From: Halopseudomonas nanhaiensis
GTDB lineage: Bacteria > Pseudomonadota > Gammaproteobacteria > Pseudomonadales > Pseudomonadaceae
Length of the DNA: 64,000 nt
Reading direction: 5' to 3'
Assembly (NCBI RefSeq): GCF_020025155.1
Contig: NZ_CP073751.1
Span: forward strand, 1,302,001-1,366,000
The translations under genes and the position numbers were made by a program. Under the pieces are notes generated by a model. It did no database searches, was not told where the DNA came from, and saw nothing but the letters and a program-made list of their open reading frames with translations. How positions within the stretch are numbered: the first letter of the stretch is position 1; the number at the start of each line of letters is the position of its first letter. Below are positions 8,122 to 16,884 of the stretch, one piece after another.

Positions 8122-11100
8122 CGGCTTAGCAAATCCGTTAGAGTGCTGTCGTAGGGCCTTCCAAACGCTTCTATGAATGTCGGCTGATTAATTACCGCCG
8201 GTCCATGCATTTGAATGTCCATGGCTTCTGGAATTATTGATAATAGTTCGGCTGAGCTAGATATTGCCCCCATCGTCCCGATTATCCCGACAAGAGGGCC
8301 AATTCCAGGGATGCTGCCTGCAATGTTCCCCGGCCCTATTAATTTATCTGCTAGTCCTGCCCCATGCAGGTTTACAAGTCGCATCGCTTGTTCCCTGGCA
8401 TACTGGTCGAAGTTCCGCCAAGCTATCTCGTAATGCCTGAAATCGTCGTTTGGCCATGCTGAGAGCGAAATGCCCTGCGCATACTCTTTGAACATGGCGT
8501 GCTCGAACGGGTTCGCGGCTTCGAATGTCTTCAGAAACTCTGAATCGAACCCATCGTAGAACGTTTTCTCATTCGCGCAGAGTCCAAGAATATCGAAATA
8601 TGATAATGGTCCAGAATTAGTATAGGCATAAGTGTTAATCCCGCCAATGAGCCCAAGCGGATCACTTTGTATGTACCGGCCGGTGTCCGGATCGTACGTC
8701 CTGAAGTAGTTGTAGTAAAGCCCGCTTTCGCGGTCATGATATTGACCTGGAAATCTAAGGTTCAGTGTGAGCTGTGGCTCGCTTGCGTGGTTGAATCTCT
8801 CAGCTTCGCCTACCCCAAAGGCATCGCTTTGCCAGCGCCAGATGAGATCCTGGTTAGCATCGGTTGCAGCCCGAGCGGTGAGCAGATGATCGCTGTGCAG
8901 CCAGGCGATGCGAGGTGCTTCGTTCTCGGTGGTGTCGATGGCCGCAACCGATCGCAGTTGTAGCCAGATGATGTTCTGCGTTTCTACCGCTTGGCCGGGG
9001 CTGGGTTTCTCTGTGCTTTGTAGCTTGGTTTCGCCTAGCAGTTGACCCTGCTGATCGTAGTGGAAGAGGGTGTGGGCTTCGCTCCCGTCGGCTTGCATTA
9101 CTGCCTTGTGGATGCGTTGGCCGAGCGCGTTGTAGTGGTAGCGGGCTTTCAGTTCGCCGTCTTCCAGGTATGCGCTGATGCGGTTTTGTGCGTTGTATTC
9201 GTAGCTGCGGTTGGTGGCATTGCGCTCCAGTAGCGTGTTGCCGGCGGGGTCAAGGATCACGTCATTTTCGCTGGTGCCGAGCAGGCGGTTGCTGGCGGGT
9301 GCGTAGAAGTACTTGGTTAGCTCTTCTTTTGCTTCGTCCGGCTCGCCGATGTGGTTCTCGTCGCTTCTGGTGTAGCGCTGGGTCAGTCGATTGCCGACTT
9401 CGTCATAGTCGAAGCGCTGCTGCCCGTAGGGACCCTGATCCATGATCAGCCTCTGCAGCAGGTCGTAGCCGAACTGCTGCTGGTAAGTCCGTTGGCCTTC
9501 GCTGCGCTCGATGCCGGTGATGTTGTTCAGTCGGTCATACTCGTAAGCCTGCTGCCAGACGGCTTCGTTGTTTTCGTTTTGAACGTTGACCGCAGTGATG
9601 CGGCCATCCAGGTCATGCTCCAGCGTCTGGGTCAGGCCGTTGCCATAGGTCCAGCTGTCCATGCTGCCGAAGGGGCGGTGGGTGATGTCGGTAATCAGCG
9701 GGGTATCGGTTTGCTCGGTTCCCAGCGTGACCTGGCTGTGGCGGCCGTTCTCATAGTCGTACCGAACGGTCTGGCCGTTGGGGTAGGTGATCGACGCCAG
9801 TTGGTTGCCGTTCGTGTAGCTGTAAGTGATCGTTTGCTCATGGGTGTGCCCACCCACCTTTATCTTCCGGGCATCGACCAGTAGGTTGCCGTGGGCATCG
9901 TAGCGGTAGTCGATCTGGCTGTGGCGGCTGGTGATGCGGGTCACTCGACCGATGCCAGCGCCATGAGCTTCGTCGTTCTGATCGTAGGTGTAGGTGATGT
10001 CTTCGCCTGGATCGCTGTACTGGATGCGAGTGAGGCGACCGAGCGCATCGTAGTGGTAGCGGACGTCCTGGTCTGGCTGGTCCGGACGGTGGGTGCGGCT
10101 GAGCTGGCCGGCGTCATCGTAGTGATGGATCTGGATACCGGTGTCGGGGCTGTCCAGTTGCAGCAGCCGTCCCAGCCCATCGCGGGTGTAGCGGGTGGTC
10201 GCCTGGTTGGCGGCGATCACGGTGTCGAGCTGCCCAGTCGGGCCGTAGCCGAACTGGGTCTGGCCGTCGGCCGGGTCGCGGGTCTGGGTCAGACGCGCCA
10301 GGGCATCGTACTGTTGCACGGTGGTCAGCAGGCCGGTGGGTTCCTCGCCAGCCTGCTGCTCGATACGGATCGGCAGGCCGGCCTTGTCATACTGCACGCG
10401 GGTCTGCTGGCCGGCATTGCCCAGCAGCGCAATGACCCGGCCCAGCTCGTCGAGCTGACGCTGCTTGACCAGCACGTCCTGACCTTCTTCGTTCTGAATC
10501 GACAGCGTTTCCCAGGCGCCACTGACGGCGTTGGGTGTGACGGCGATGTGCTCGCCCAGGCTGTTGGTCAGGCTGGTGACCTGGCGGGCATCGTTGTAGG
10601 TAACCGTCAGGCTGTCACCGTTTTCCCGGTGCAGGGTAGAGGGCAGGCCGTTGGCCAGATACTCGATCTGCATCTGGCTGGTATGGCTGCCGATGCGTTT
10701 GATCCCGGTCAGCCAGCCACGGTCGTTGTAGGTCAGCTGGGTGATCAGGCCGTTGGGGTCGGTGATGCGGCCGGGGCGACCCTGGGCGGTGTGGTTGTCA
10801 TAGCGGGTAACGTGGCCGAGAGCGTTGGTCACACGAACCATCTGACCCTGCTTGTCGTAATCCAACTGGGTCTGAGCTTTGCGCGGATCGGTAATGCGGA
10901 TGCGCGCCAGGTGCGTGTTGGCATCGTCATGATAGCTGTACTGGTAGGTCCAGCTGCGACTGTCACCGTGGGTGGCGTAGGGCACCTGCTGGGTGCTCAG
11001 GTTGACCTCGGTGTAGACCTCCGGGCGGTCCTGCTGGTCATAGTGCGTGAAGGTCTCGCGCTGGGGCTGCCACTGCTGGTCATCGTCCAGACTGTAATAG

Positions 11101-12785
11101 GTGCGGCGCGTCACCAGCGGCTTGTGCGGGTGCCATTCGCTGACGATGCGCTGGCTCTCCGGTTGTAGCACCGGCGCTTGGTTCTGCCACAACACGCCCT
11201 GGGTCAGCTCGGTGATCAGCCCCCGCTCGTTACGCTCCATCAGCGTGGCGCGGCCTTCGGCATCGATGGCGGCGGTCAGATAACCGGTGTCGGCATAGAT
11301 ATGCCGCTGCTGGGTCTCGGGGCAGTAGGGGGTGGCATCGCCCTCGATGCGACTGAGGCGTTTGACGCCCTTTTGCTCGATCAGGTGATAGGTCGCGGTC
11401 TTGCCGGCTGCGTTGGTGATGAAGGTCTTGTTGGCCAGATACTCAACCGTGATGCGCTCCACGCCTTGGCCGTGCTCGGACAGCACCGCCCGGCCCAGGT
11501 TGTCATAGGCCCAGGTGGCGTAGCGGCGGCCGGCTTCATCGGTGATGCCGGTCAGGTAGTGTGGGAAGTCCGTGTCTTCGTAATGGTAGGTGCGGGCCGG
11601 GCCGTCCAGTGTCGAGCGACGCAGCCGGTCGAGCAGCCCCGGTTTGCCCTGGGTGACGGTGAGCAGATTACCGTTGAAGGTGTCATACCCGAACTGCAGC
11701 GCCTGACCATCGGGCGTATCGACCCGCACCAGACGCTGGCCGGAGTACTGAAAGCGCACGCGCTGGCCATAGGCATCGCTGACGCTCGCCAGCTGGCCCT
11801 CTTCGTTGTACTCAAGCTGCTGACGCTGTCCATGCACGTGCTCGATACTCAGCAGGCGGCCCTGGGCATCGTACTGCTCGGCGCCACCGGTGCCGGGGCG
11901 GTAGGTCCAACCGAGCAACTCGTCCTGGCGATACACCCCTTCAAACGTGTCGACGTTGTTGTCGGTGGCGATCCAGCGCTGGCCATCCTGGCGGAAATAG
12001 TGCCGGCGGCCATCCTCACGCACCACGCGCATGCGGCCGTCATCGTGAGCAGTGATACGCCGCTCGTAGTTGTGCTGCCAGCCCGAGCCGAGGCTGCCGG
12101 CTTCGTCGGTGGCGTGGCTGTTGTAGGCGCGGATGAACGCGAGGGGAAACTCACCCGAGCCCTGGTAATCGACTTCCTGCTGGTACTTGTTGCCAGTCGC
12201 GATGTTGATCGGGTTGCCGACCAGGGTGTAGGTCGGTGGGCTGCCGCCGGCGGGGGAGGCGTTCTGATCATTACCCGTGTCGACTGAGCAGGCCATACCG
12301 CCGCCCAGATCGCCGCCGGGGTTGAAGCCGGAGGAGCCGCCACCGCCCACGCCATCGAGCCCGCCGCCACTGCCGCTCCCGAGCAAATCATCCCATGCGG
12401 TGCCGCCACCAGCGCCACCGCCCGAACCGTCTGCGCCCCCACCGGTACCGCCGCCCACGGTGCCGGAGCCCCCACCCGAGCCGCCGGCATCGCCGCTGCC
12501 CGCATCCGTTCCTGAACCGGAGCCGCTCCCTGAGCCTGATCCGCCACCGGAACCGCCGCCCGAACCAGGCCATCCCGAACTCCCCCCACCGGTGCTGCCG
12601 CCGTCCATCGAAGCGGGCATGCCGGCCAGCTCCTTGGAGATATGCCCGACGTGCTGGCGGCTGCTGGAGCCGAAGCTGGAAAAGGCGATGACGCCGACGA
12701 CAATCAGGGCGCTGACGACGATCAGGTATTCAACGAAGGTGGCACCGGCGAGCGGACGCCGGCGGGAGACAAACTTCCGTGTCAT
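8118..12785 (-). CDS. Rhs/YD-repeat protein with an N-terminal Flp-type prepilin segment and C-terminal tip domain
   Basis: The 1555-residue product has, in order: a basic leader and class III prepilin motif (G14, then ATFVEY with E at +5 and Y at +6) followed by a hydrophobic helix (about 21-40); a Gly/Ser-rich linker (about 61-165); a DUF6531-like start (NPINIATGNKY, 190-200); many YD repeats such as YDALGRLT; the Rhs core ending SDPLGLIGGINTYAY and then FDILGL; and a unique 153-residue tip (1403-1555) with a Gly/Ile-rich hydrophobic stretch (about 1483-1518). Rhs proteins form a shell around a C-terminal toxin. No PAAR or TcB module is present. The prepilin segment resembles the Flp pilin at 13293-13577, which is divergent. 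The last DPxGL motif has Ile for Pro. The tip's activity is unknown. Confidence 0.93.
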   Translation of the reverse strand: MTRKFVSRRRPLAGATFVEYLIVVSALIVVGVIAFSSFGSSSRQHVGHISKELAGMPASMDGGSTGGGSSGWPGSGGGSGGGSGSGSGSGSGTDAGSGDAGGSGGGSGTVGGGTGGGADGSGGGAGGGTAWDDLLGSGSGGGLDGVGGGGSSGFNPGGDLGGGMACSVDTGNDQNASPAGGSPPTYTLVGNPINIATGNKYQQEVDYQGSGEFPLAFIRAYNSHATDEAGSLGSGWQHNYERRITAHDDGRMRVVREDGRRHYFRQDGQRWIATDNNVDTFEGVYRQDELLGWTYRPGTGGAEQYDAQGRLLSIEHVHGQRQQLEYNEEGQLASVSDAYGQRVRFQYSGQRLVRVDTPDGQALQFGYDTFNGNLLTVTQGKPGLLDRLRRSTLDGPARTYHYEDTDFPHYLTGITDEAGRRYATWAYDNLGRAVLSEHGQGVERITVEYLANKTFITNAAGKTATYHLIEQKGVKRLSRIEGDATPYCPETQQRHIYADTGYLTAAIDAEGRATLMERNERGLITELTQGVLWQNQAPVLQPESQRIVSEWHPHKPLVTRRTYYSLDDDQQWQPQRETFTHYDQQDRPEVYTEVNLSTQQVPYATHGDSRSWTYQYSYHDDANTHLARIRITDPRKAQTQLDYDKQGQMVRVTNALGHVTRYDNHTAQGRPGRITDPNGLITQLTYNDRGWLTGIKRIGSHTSQMQIEYLANGLPSTLHRENGDSLTVTYNDARQVTSLTNSLGEHIAVTPNAVSGAWETLSIQNEEGQDVLVKQRQLDELGRVIALLGNAGQQTRVQYDKAGLPIRIEQQAGEEPTGLLTTVQQYDALARLTQTRDPADGQTQFGYGPTGQLDTVIAANQATTRYTRDGLGRLLQLDSPDTGIQIHHYDDAGQLSRTHRPDQPDQDVRYHYDALGRLTRIQYSDPGEDITYTYDQNDEAHGAGIGRVTRITSRHSQIDYRYDAHGNLLVDARKIKVGGHTHEQTITYSYTNGNQLASITYPNGQTVRYDYENGRHSQVTLGTEQTDTPLITDITHRPFGSMDSWTYGNGLTQTLEHDLDGRITAVNVQNENNEAVWQQAYEYDRLNNITGIERSEGQRTYQQQFGYDLLQRLIMDQGPYGQQRFDYDEVGNRLTQRYTRSDENHIGEPDEAKEELTKYFYAPASNRLLGTSENDVILDPAGNTLLERNATNRSYEYNAQNRISAYLEDGELKARYHYNALGQRIHKAVMQADGSEAHTLFHYDQQGQLLGETKLQSTEKPSPGQAVETQNIIWLQLRSVAAIDTTENEAPRIAWLHSDHLLTARAATDANQDLIWRWQSDAFGVGEAERFNHASEPQLTLNLRFPGQYHDRESGLYYNYFRTYDPDTGRYIQSDPLGLIGGINTYAYTNSGPLSYFDILGLCANEKTFYDGFDSEFLKTFEAANPFEHAMFKEYAQGISLSAWPNDDFRHYEIAWRNFDQYAREQAMRLVNLHGAGLADKLIGPGNIAGSIPGIGPLVGIIGTMGAISSSAELLSIIPEAMDIQMHGPAVINQPTFIEAFGRPYDSTLTDLLSR
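12291..12605 (-). repeat. Low-complexity coding tract for the Gly/Ser linker of the Rhs protein
   Basis: Codons for residues about 61-165 of the Rhs protein are nearly all GGN and TCN/AGC in irregular short repeats, with occasional D, W, P and T. It acts as a long flexible spacer between the prepilin helix and the Rhs shell. The opposite strand reads as a proline-rich open frame, which is an artefact. Confidence 0.8.
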
Positions 12786-13292
12786 GGTAGATCCCGGTCT
12801 TTAACTCAAAGATGGAGAACCAACGACAGCGGAACATTGGCGTGCGGGCCGGAGTGTGTTGGCCGAAGAGACGAAGCGCAACGGTGAGTGCGGGAAAAGC
12901 TGACGCGAGTCACACAACGGATGTCTGGCGTTCAGGATATACAACGCCAAAAACTAGCGAAGGAATTAGCACCATCACCTATATGGGTGGGAACCGAGGT
13001 TCGTGATCTACTTTGCATTTACGATGTCTATGGGTTGTATGTCTACGACGAGATGTCGTTCAATTCGGCCGGAGTTGAGGAGTGTTGTCTGATCCGGCGC
13101 ACCTTTTATGAGGTGGCCGGTAGAAAGGACGCTACGTTTTCGTCACAGAATTCGTTCGAATTCTCAGTTGTGGCATGTAATTTCCTTTGGCCAGTCAGGC
13201 CTGTCTGACGTTGTCATCCTTGCTGAAACCACACGATGAAATTCATTCAGTGCGCTTGCGCGCGGCATTCGTCTGTGCGCGAAGGAGAACAT
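12786..13292. other. Divergent intergenic region between rhs and the flp/tad operon
   Basis: This 507-base region separates the start of the minus-strand rhs gene from the flp pilin and must hold both promoters. It is less G+C-rich than the flanking housekeeping DNA. The plus-strand open frames inside it (starting at 12812 and 12888) have no ribosome site and no resemblance I recognise, so I do not call them. A short inverted repeat, GTCAG/CTGAC, lies near 13193-13209. I could not identify a convincing sigma-70 or sigma-54 promoter. Confidence 0.5.
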
Positions 13293-13577
13293 ATGCAAAC
13301 CTTTTCTTTGAGAAAGAAGTCGCTCGGTCAGGGCATGACTGAATACATCATTATCACTGCTCTAATCGCCGTCGCCGCGATCGCTGCCTACAGCTTCTTT
13401 GGGCAAACTGTTCGTCATCAAGTTGCCGGTATGGCGAATGAAATGTCGGGGAAGTCGGCTAGCTCTAATATTACCAAAGCTCAAGGTACAGCGGGTCAGG
13501 CGGCAACTGCGGCAGGAACAGCGACCTCGTTAGGGAATTACAACGACACCGCTTCCGACATGATCGGCAGCGAATAA
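13293..13577 (+). CDS. flp: Flp-family type IVb major pilin
   Basis: This is the probable structural subunit of the Tad pilus. The 94-residue prepilin has a basic leader MQTFSLRKKSLG, a cleavage site G12 followed by QGMTEY (E at +5, Y at +6, the class III prepilin signature), a hydrophobic helix and a small, Ala/Ser/Thr-rich tail. ATG 13293 is chosen over an upstream in-frame ATG (13236) because AAGGAGA lies just before it and the leader length fits. The stretch after the helix (SFFG, RHQVAGMANEMSG) aligns with the start of the Rhs protein. It heads the long plus-strand tad operon. Confidence 0.92.
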   Translation: MQTFSLRKKSLGQGMTEYIIITALIAVAAIAAYSFFGQTVRHQVAGMANEMSGKSASSNITKAQGTAGQAATAAGTATSLGNYNDTASDMIGSE

Positions 13578-13584
13578 TCGTTCG

Positions 13585-15102
13585 ATGTCAGCCATGCTCA
13601 TGCAAAAAAATCAGGATGGATACGCCACCATCTTCACCATTCTGTTGTTCGCGGTAATGGGCCTGGCTGCGTTTTCCATGTTCGATTCAGGTCAGGTCGC
13701 GGCTGAGCGGGTCAGATTGCAAAACACTTCGGACGCGGCTGCGTACAGCGCCGCATCTTTGCTCGCAAGGGATTACAACTTCACTGCTTATACCAATCGC
13801 GCGATGATTGCTAACCAGGCGGCTATCGGACAGTTGGTGGCGATTAACTCCTGGACTCACTATCTTGAGCAGGAGGCCATCAATCTCGACACCGCCGGTA
13901 CGATTGCTCAGGTTGTACCTGGGATAGGGCAAGCTATTAAAGCGGTGACAAATGCGGTTCGGATGTTCGCGGAACGTCTTTCAGATGTAGTAGTTCAGGT
14001 GACCGGAGCCGGCGTTGGAGTTCTGGACGAATATATATATTTTCTTTCAAAAGCGCAGCAGATTTATCACGAGGCTGCTTATTTTTCCAGTATGGAAGCC
14101 ACGCTCGCTATCATCAAGCAAAACGATTCAGATGTAGAGTTCGGCTTAGTGCAGACGTTGGCTGGACTAGCGAAGTATTCGGACCGCTGGCAGAGCTCCA
14201 TTAGAAAAAACGAAGTTTCCTTAGGGCAGGGAAGAGAGAGCGACAGCGTGAACAGGTCTCGCTTCCGCGAAAAAACGGCATTGGTGGTCGCCTCCAGGGA
14301 TAGGTTTACCGCTGACCGGGCGACGACCTGGATGAATCACCGGTCTTTTGCTGCGCGGATCCAGATGCGAAAGCGGGGCGCGACTGAATTCGACATGGAT
14401 GACAGCGGGGATGCAATAACCTGGGACTGGACGTCCCTTGATACCGAAAGCCTATGGATCGCGCTGCCTAGAATAAGCCGTTTTCGTATTCGTTATCGCT
14501 GGCGCGAGACCATGCCTGTCGGATGGGGTGCAGCGCACGCCTTGGACGAAGGATCGGACCACAACTATTTTAGCCGCAGACAGTGCGCAGGCAACCGCTG
14601 TTACAACACCTCTCCCGGTAGCAAGTGGGGCAACGCCTGGGAAAATCGTTGGGCGGCGACGCTTGGTGCCTCTAATGGGCGCGGAAACAACCTCTCCAAG
14701 ATAAATGGCCTCCGGGATTACCGCGATTTCGAGACAGACCGCGATCCGAGATTCAGTGGTCGCGCGCCAGCTGAATCCAGTCAAAGCCCTGGTGTGACGG
14801 TACACCTCGCCAAGAAGTCCTCGAACATTTCCACGAGTCAAGATCAGCTGCAATCCGGCTCGGGGACCGCCGTAGCGGAGCAGCTAAACATTGACTCGAG
14901 CGGCTCGCTGCCGACAGACCGAATTGTTTCGGTAGCGACAGCGGAATCGTATTTCTCCAGGCCGACGTCGTTGTGGCCACGGGCAGACCGCCGCCTCGAG
15001 CACGGCAATTTGTATAACCCGTACTGGCAACCTCGGTTGACGGAGGTTTCGCCAGGTAGTCGGTTAATCGCGGCGCAGTTAGCTACGGGGTCACCATTGT
15101 GA
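13585..15102 (+). CDS. TadG-like pilus-assembly protein
   Basis: Proteins of the TadG type are membrane-anchored minor components of Tad systems. The 505-residue product has an N-terminal pseudopilin-like hydrophobic segment (about 10-33, after QDGYATIF, but lacking the +5 Glu) and then the family's typical segment with SDAAAYSAASLLARDYN and TNRAMIANQ. The C-terminal ~350 residues are polar, Trp/Arg-rich and unfamiliar to me. It starts 7 bases after flp with no strong ribosome site; ATG 13594 or 13600 are alternatives. It overlaps the next gene by 4 bases (GTGA). Confidence 0.82.
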   Translation: MSAMLMQKNQDGYATIFTILLFAVMGLAAFSMFDSGQVAAERVRLQNTSDAAAYSAASLLARDYNFTAYTNRAMIANQAAIGQLVAINSWTHYLEQEAINLDTAGTIAQVVPGIGQAIKAVTNAVRMFAERLSDVVVQVTGAGVGVLDEYIYFLSKAQQIYHEAAYFSSMEATLAIIKQNDSDVEFGLVQTLAGLAKYSDRWQSSIRKNEVSLGQGRESDSVNRSRFREKTALVVASRDRFTADRATTWMNHRSFAARIQMRKRGATEFDMDDSGDAITWDWTSLDTESLWIALPRISRFRIRYRWRETMPVGWGAAHALDEGSDHNYFSRRQCAGNRCYNTSPGSKWGNAWENRWAATLGASNGRGNNLSKINGLRDYRDFETDRDPRFSGRAPAESSQSPGVTVHLAKKSSNISTSQDQLQSGSGTAVAEQLNIDSSGSLPTDRIVSVATAESYFSRPTSLWPRADRRLEHGNLYNPYWQPRLTEVSPGSRLIAAQLATGSPL

Positions 15103-15935
15103 ATGGTGTGCCACCTGGTATGAGCTCGGCTATACGAGGCCAGGCGCTTGTCGAGTTTCTCGTCACCGCAGTGCTGGTGCTGGTACCGCTATTTATTGCC
15201 ATGGTCACCTTAGGCAAGTATCTGGACGCCAGGCACAAGGTTGAGCTGGGCGCACGCTACATCGCCTGGGAGCGGACCGTATGGTCTGAGGGACCGCAGG
15301 GTTGGCCAAGCGTTGCCACAGGGAAGAGTGACAACGAGATACGTGGCGAGACTCAGGCGAGAGTGTTTGGCAGGCGCGATCAGGGAATCCAGAGCGATGT
15401 AGACGAAGCGCTCAAACGTTATAGCATCGATCCGCTTTTGGAATACGCATACGGCCATCCCACTGGCAATGGTCCGATCCTGCGACAAACAGGTAACGTT
15501 TCGGAATTTCCACTGTACGTGAACGCCACCTCAGAGCGTCAGGCAGCGCCTGGAACCGCGGGCGTGACAGAGAGCGCGCTTCGCTGGATCTCAAACGTGC
15601 CCTTGTTTGCTCGGTTCGACATAGCTCAGCAAGGCGCCCATACCGGCCGAGTCGCTTTATCGCTGCGAGCGCCAGCGCGCATTTCGGAAATGGCGGAGCT
15701 GGATATCCAATTGGACCGAAGCGTGACTCTCATTACGGATCCCTGGAACGCAGGCGGCGCCGGGCATGTACGCAGACGGGTCCAGGGGCTGACTCCTACG
15801 AGCCATTTGGACGGTATCGCGAGCGTGTTGACTGACCTGCCGTTTCTGGTCGGACCATTGGAAGTTGTGGGTCGGCTTGAACTTGGCTACATCGACCCTG
15901 ATCGAGTCCCTCAACAGTATCTAGAGCGCTATTGA
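15099..15935 (+). CDS. TadE-like pseudopilin
   Basis: TadE-family pseudopilins are processed by a prepilin peptidase and are needed for Tad pilus assembly. The 278-residue product has the motif IRG then QALVEF (E at +5, F at +6) and a hydrophobic helix (VTAVLVLVPLFIAMVTLG), followed by KVELGARYIAWERTVW, typical of the family. Translation may begin at GTG 15099, overlapping the previous stop, or at ATG 15120; neither has a strong ribosome site. At about 280 residues it is longer than typical TadE. Confidence 0.85.
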   Translation: MNGVPPGMSSAIRGQALVEFLVTAVLVLVPLFIAMVTLGKYLDARHKVELGARYIAWERTVWSEGPQGWPSVATGKSDNEIRGETQARVFGRRDQGIQSDVDEALKRYSIDPLLEYAYGHPTGNGPILRQTGNVSEFPLYVNATSERQAAPGTAGVTESALRWISNVPLFARFDIAQQGAHTGRVALSLRAPARISEMAELDIQLDRSVTLITDPWNAGGAGHVRRRVQGLTPTSHLDGIASVLTDLPFLVGPLEVVGRLELGYIDPDRVPQQYLERY

Positions 15936-16372
15936 TGAAGAAATTTTCGCTGCTGTTGGTAGTTATGCTCGCGCAGAGCGCAATCGCCGACGAATTTTTG
16001 AACAAAAGTGACGACGAGCTTGTTCAGTATCACTCGATGCATCCCGAGACTGGATGCATGCTTTGGAGGCACGAAGCACGTCATTTTCACAAATTACTCC
16101 CGCAAGACAGTCTTTTTCCGGATGAAGTTCGACATGAGATTCTCAAAAAGGGGCACGGGTTGGCAGGCAAGTACAAGGAGCCGGAAACCAGCGTCAACTA
16201 CATACTGAAGAAAAAAATGTTCGATATGACTGTGTCACGAAGCGCTCCCGCAGATACCGAAGTTTCGGTGTACCAACAGTGTATGAAATATGAACCGGAA
16301 TATACTTTTTCTACACAGGCAGGCGGTCATCACCCACAGCCGAAACTTCGTTCAGAAGGTACCGAGCCATGA
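15935..16372 (+). CDS. Secreted protein of unknown function, first of a tandem duplicate pair in the tad operon
   Basis: I recognise no family. The product (145 residues) starts at ATG 15935, overlapping the tadE stop (TGATG), and carries a Sec signal (MKKFSLLLVVMLAQSAIA-D). The mature part is His- and Lys-rich, with conserved blocks shared with the next gene: MHPE.GCM.W, EARHFHKLLP, RHEILKKGHGLAGK and TSVNYILKKKMFDMTV. Cys residues in GCM and QCMKYE could form a disulfide. Its place among tad genes suggests an envelope accessory role, but function is unknown. Confidence 0.8.
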   Translation: MKKFSLLLVVMLAQSAIADEFLNKSDDELVQYHSMHPETGCMLWRHEARHFHKLLPQDSLFPDEVRHEILKKGHGLAGKYKEPETSVNYILKKKMFDMTVSRSAPADTEVSVYQQCMKYEPEYTFSTQAGGHHPQPKLRSEGTEP

Positions 16373-16884
16373 AGTTTGCCGGATGTTCAGTCACACTACT
16401 TCTGTATCGCTTGAGTTTACTCCGGTCACGAGGGATGCAACCACATCCTGGCGGGAGGGCAAGCGGGCAATGGCTTTTCTTGCTGTGTGGTTTTTTGCTT
16501 TCCCAGACTTTATCTGCTGACACCTTTATTTCTGGAGGTGACGGCGAGCTTAATGAGCACCACCACATGCATCCGGAGATTGGTTGCATGCATTGGAAAG
16601 ACGAAGCGAGACATTTTCATAAATTGCTGCCAAAGGACAGCGTCGTTCCGGACGACGTCAGACATGAGATTCTCAAAAAAGGGCACGGATTGGCAGGAAA
16701 GCACAAGGAACGGGAAACTAGCGTAAACTATATATTGAAAAAGAAAATGTTCGACATGACTGTAGCAGGTAGCCCTCCCGAACATACCGAAGCCGCAGTG
16801 TTTGCGCAGTGCCTTAAATATGAACGCGAATATACATTCGCTACACAGGCCGGCGGGCACGATCCAAATCCGAAGTTGCGGTCT
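16031..16884 (+). repeat. Gap-free tandem coding duplication (copies 16031-16354 and 16561-16884)
   Basis: Two copies of about 324 bases align at a constant offset of 530 bases with no indels, including near-identical stretches such as GACATGAGATTCTCAAAAA at both sites. The signal-peptide regions between the copies differ. This marks a gene duplication inside the operon that is recent enough to be visible in the DNA, or has been kept similar by recombination. Confidence 0.85.

Noticed and set aside
9351-12287. Plus-strand open frames of 177, 425 and 369 residues
   Set aside because: They are antisense to the repeat-rich Rhs core, mirror its codon periodicity and show repetitive Val/Gly/Asp text.
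12291-12605. CRISPR-like array
   Set aside because: The repeats are irregular Gly/Ser codons within a reading frame, with no unit-spacer pattern.
12277-12804. Plus-strand proline-rich open frame
   Set aside because: It is the complement of the Gly/Ser linker codons of the Rhs protein; no independent support.
13140-13200. Sigma-54 promoter before flp
   Set aside because: A TGGCATG occurs, but the GC element at the proper distance is missing.
12888-13208. Possible 106-residue gene between rhs and flp
   Set aside because: GTG start without ribosome site, no recognisable protein, and it would occupy the needed promoter region.
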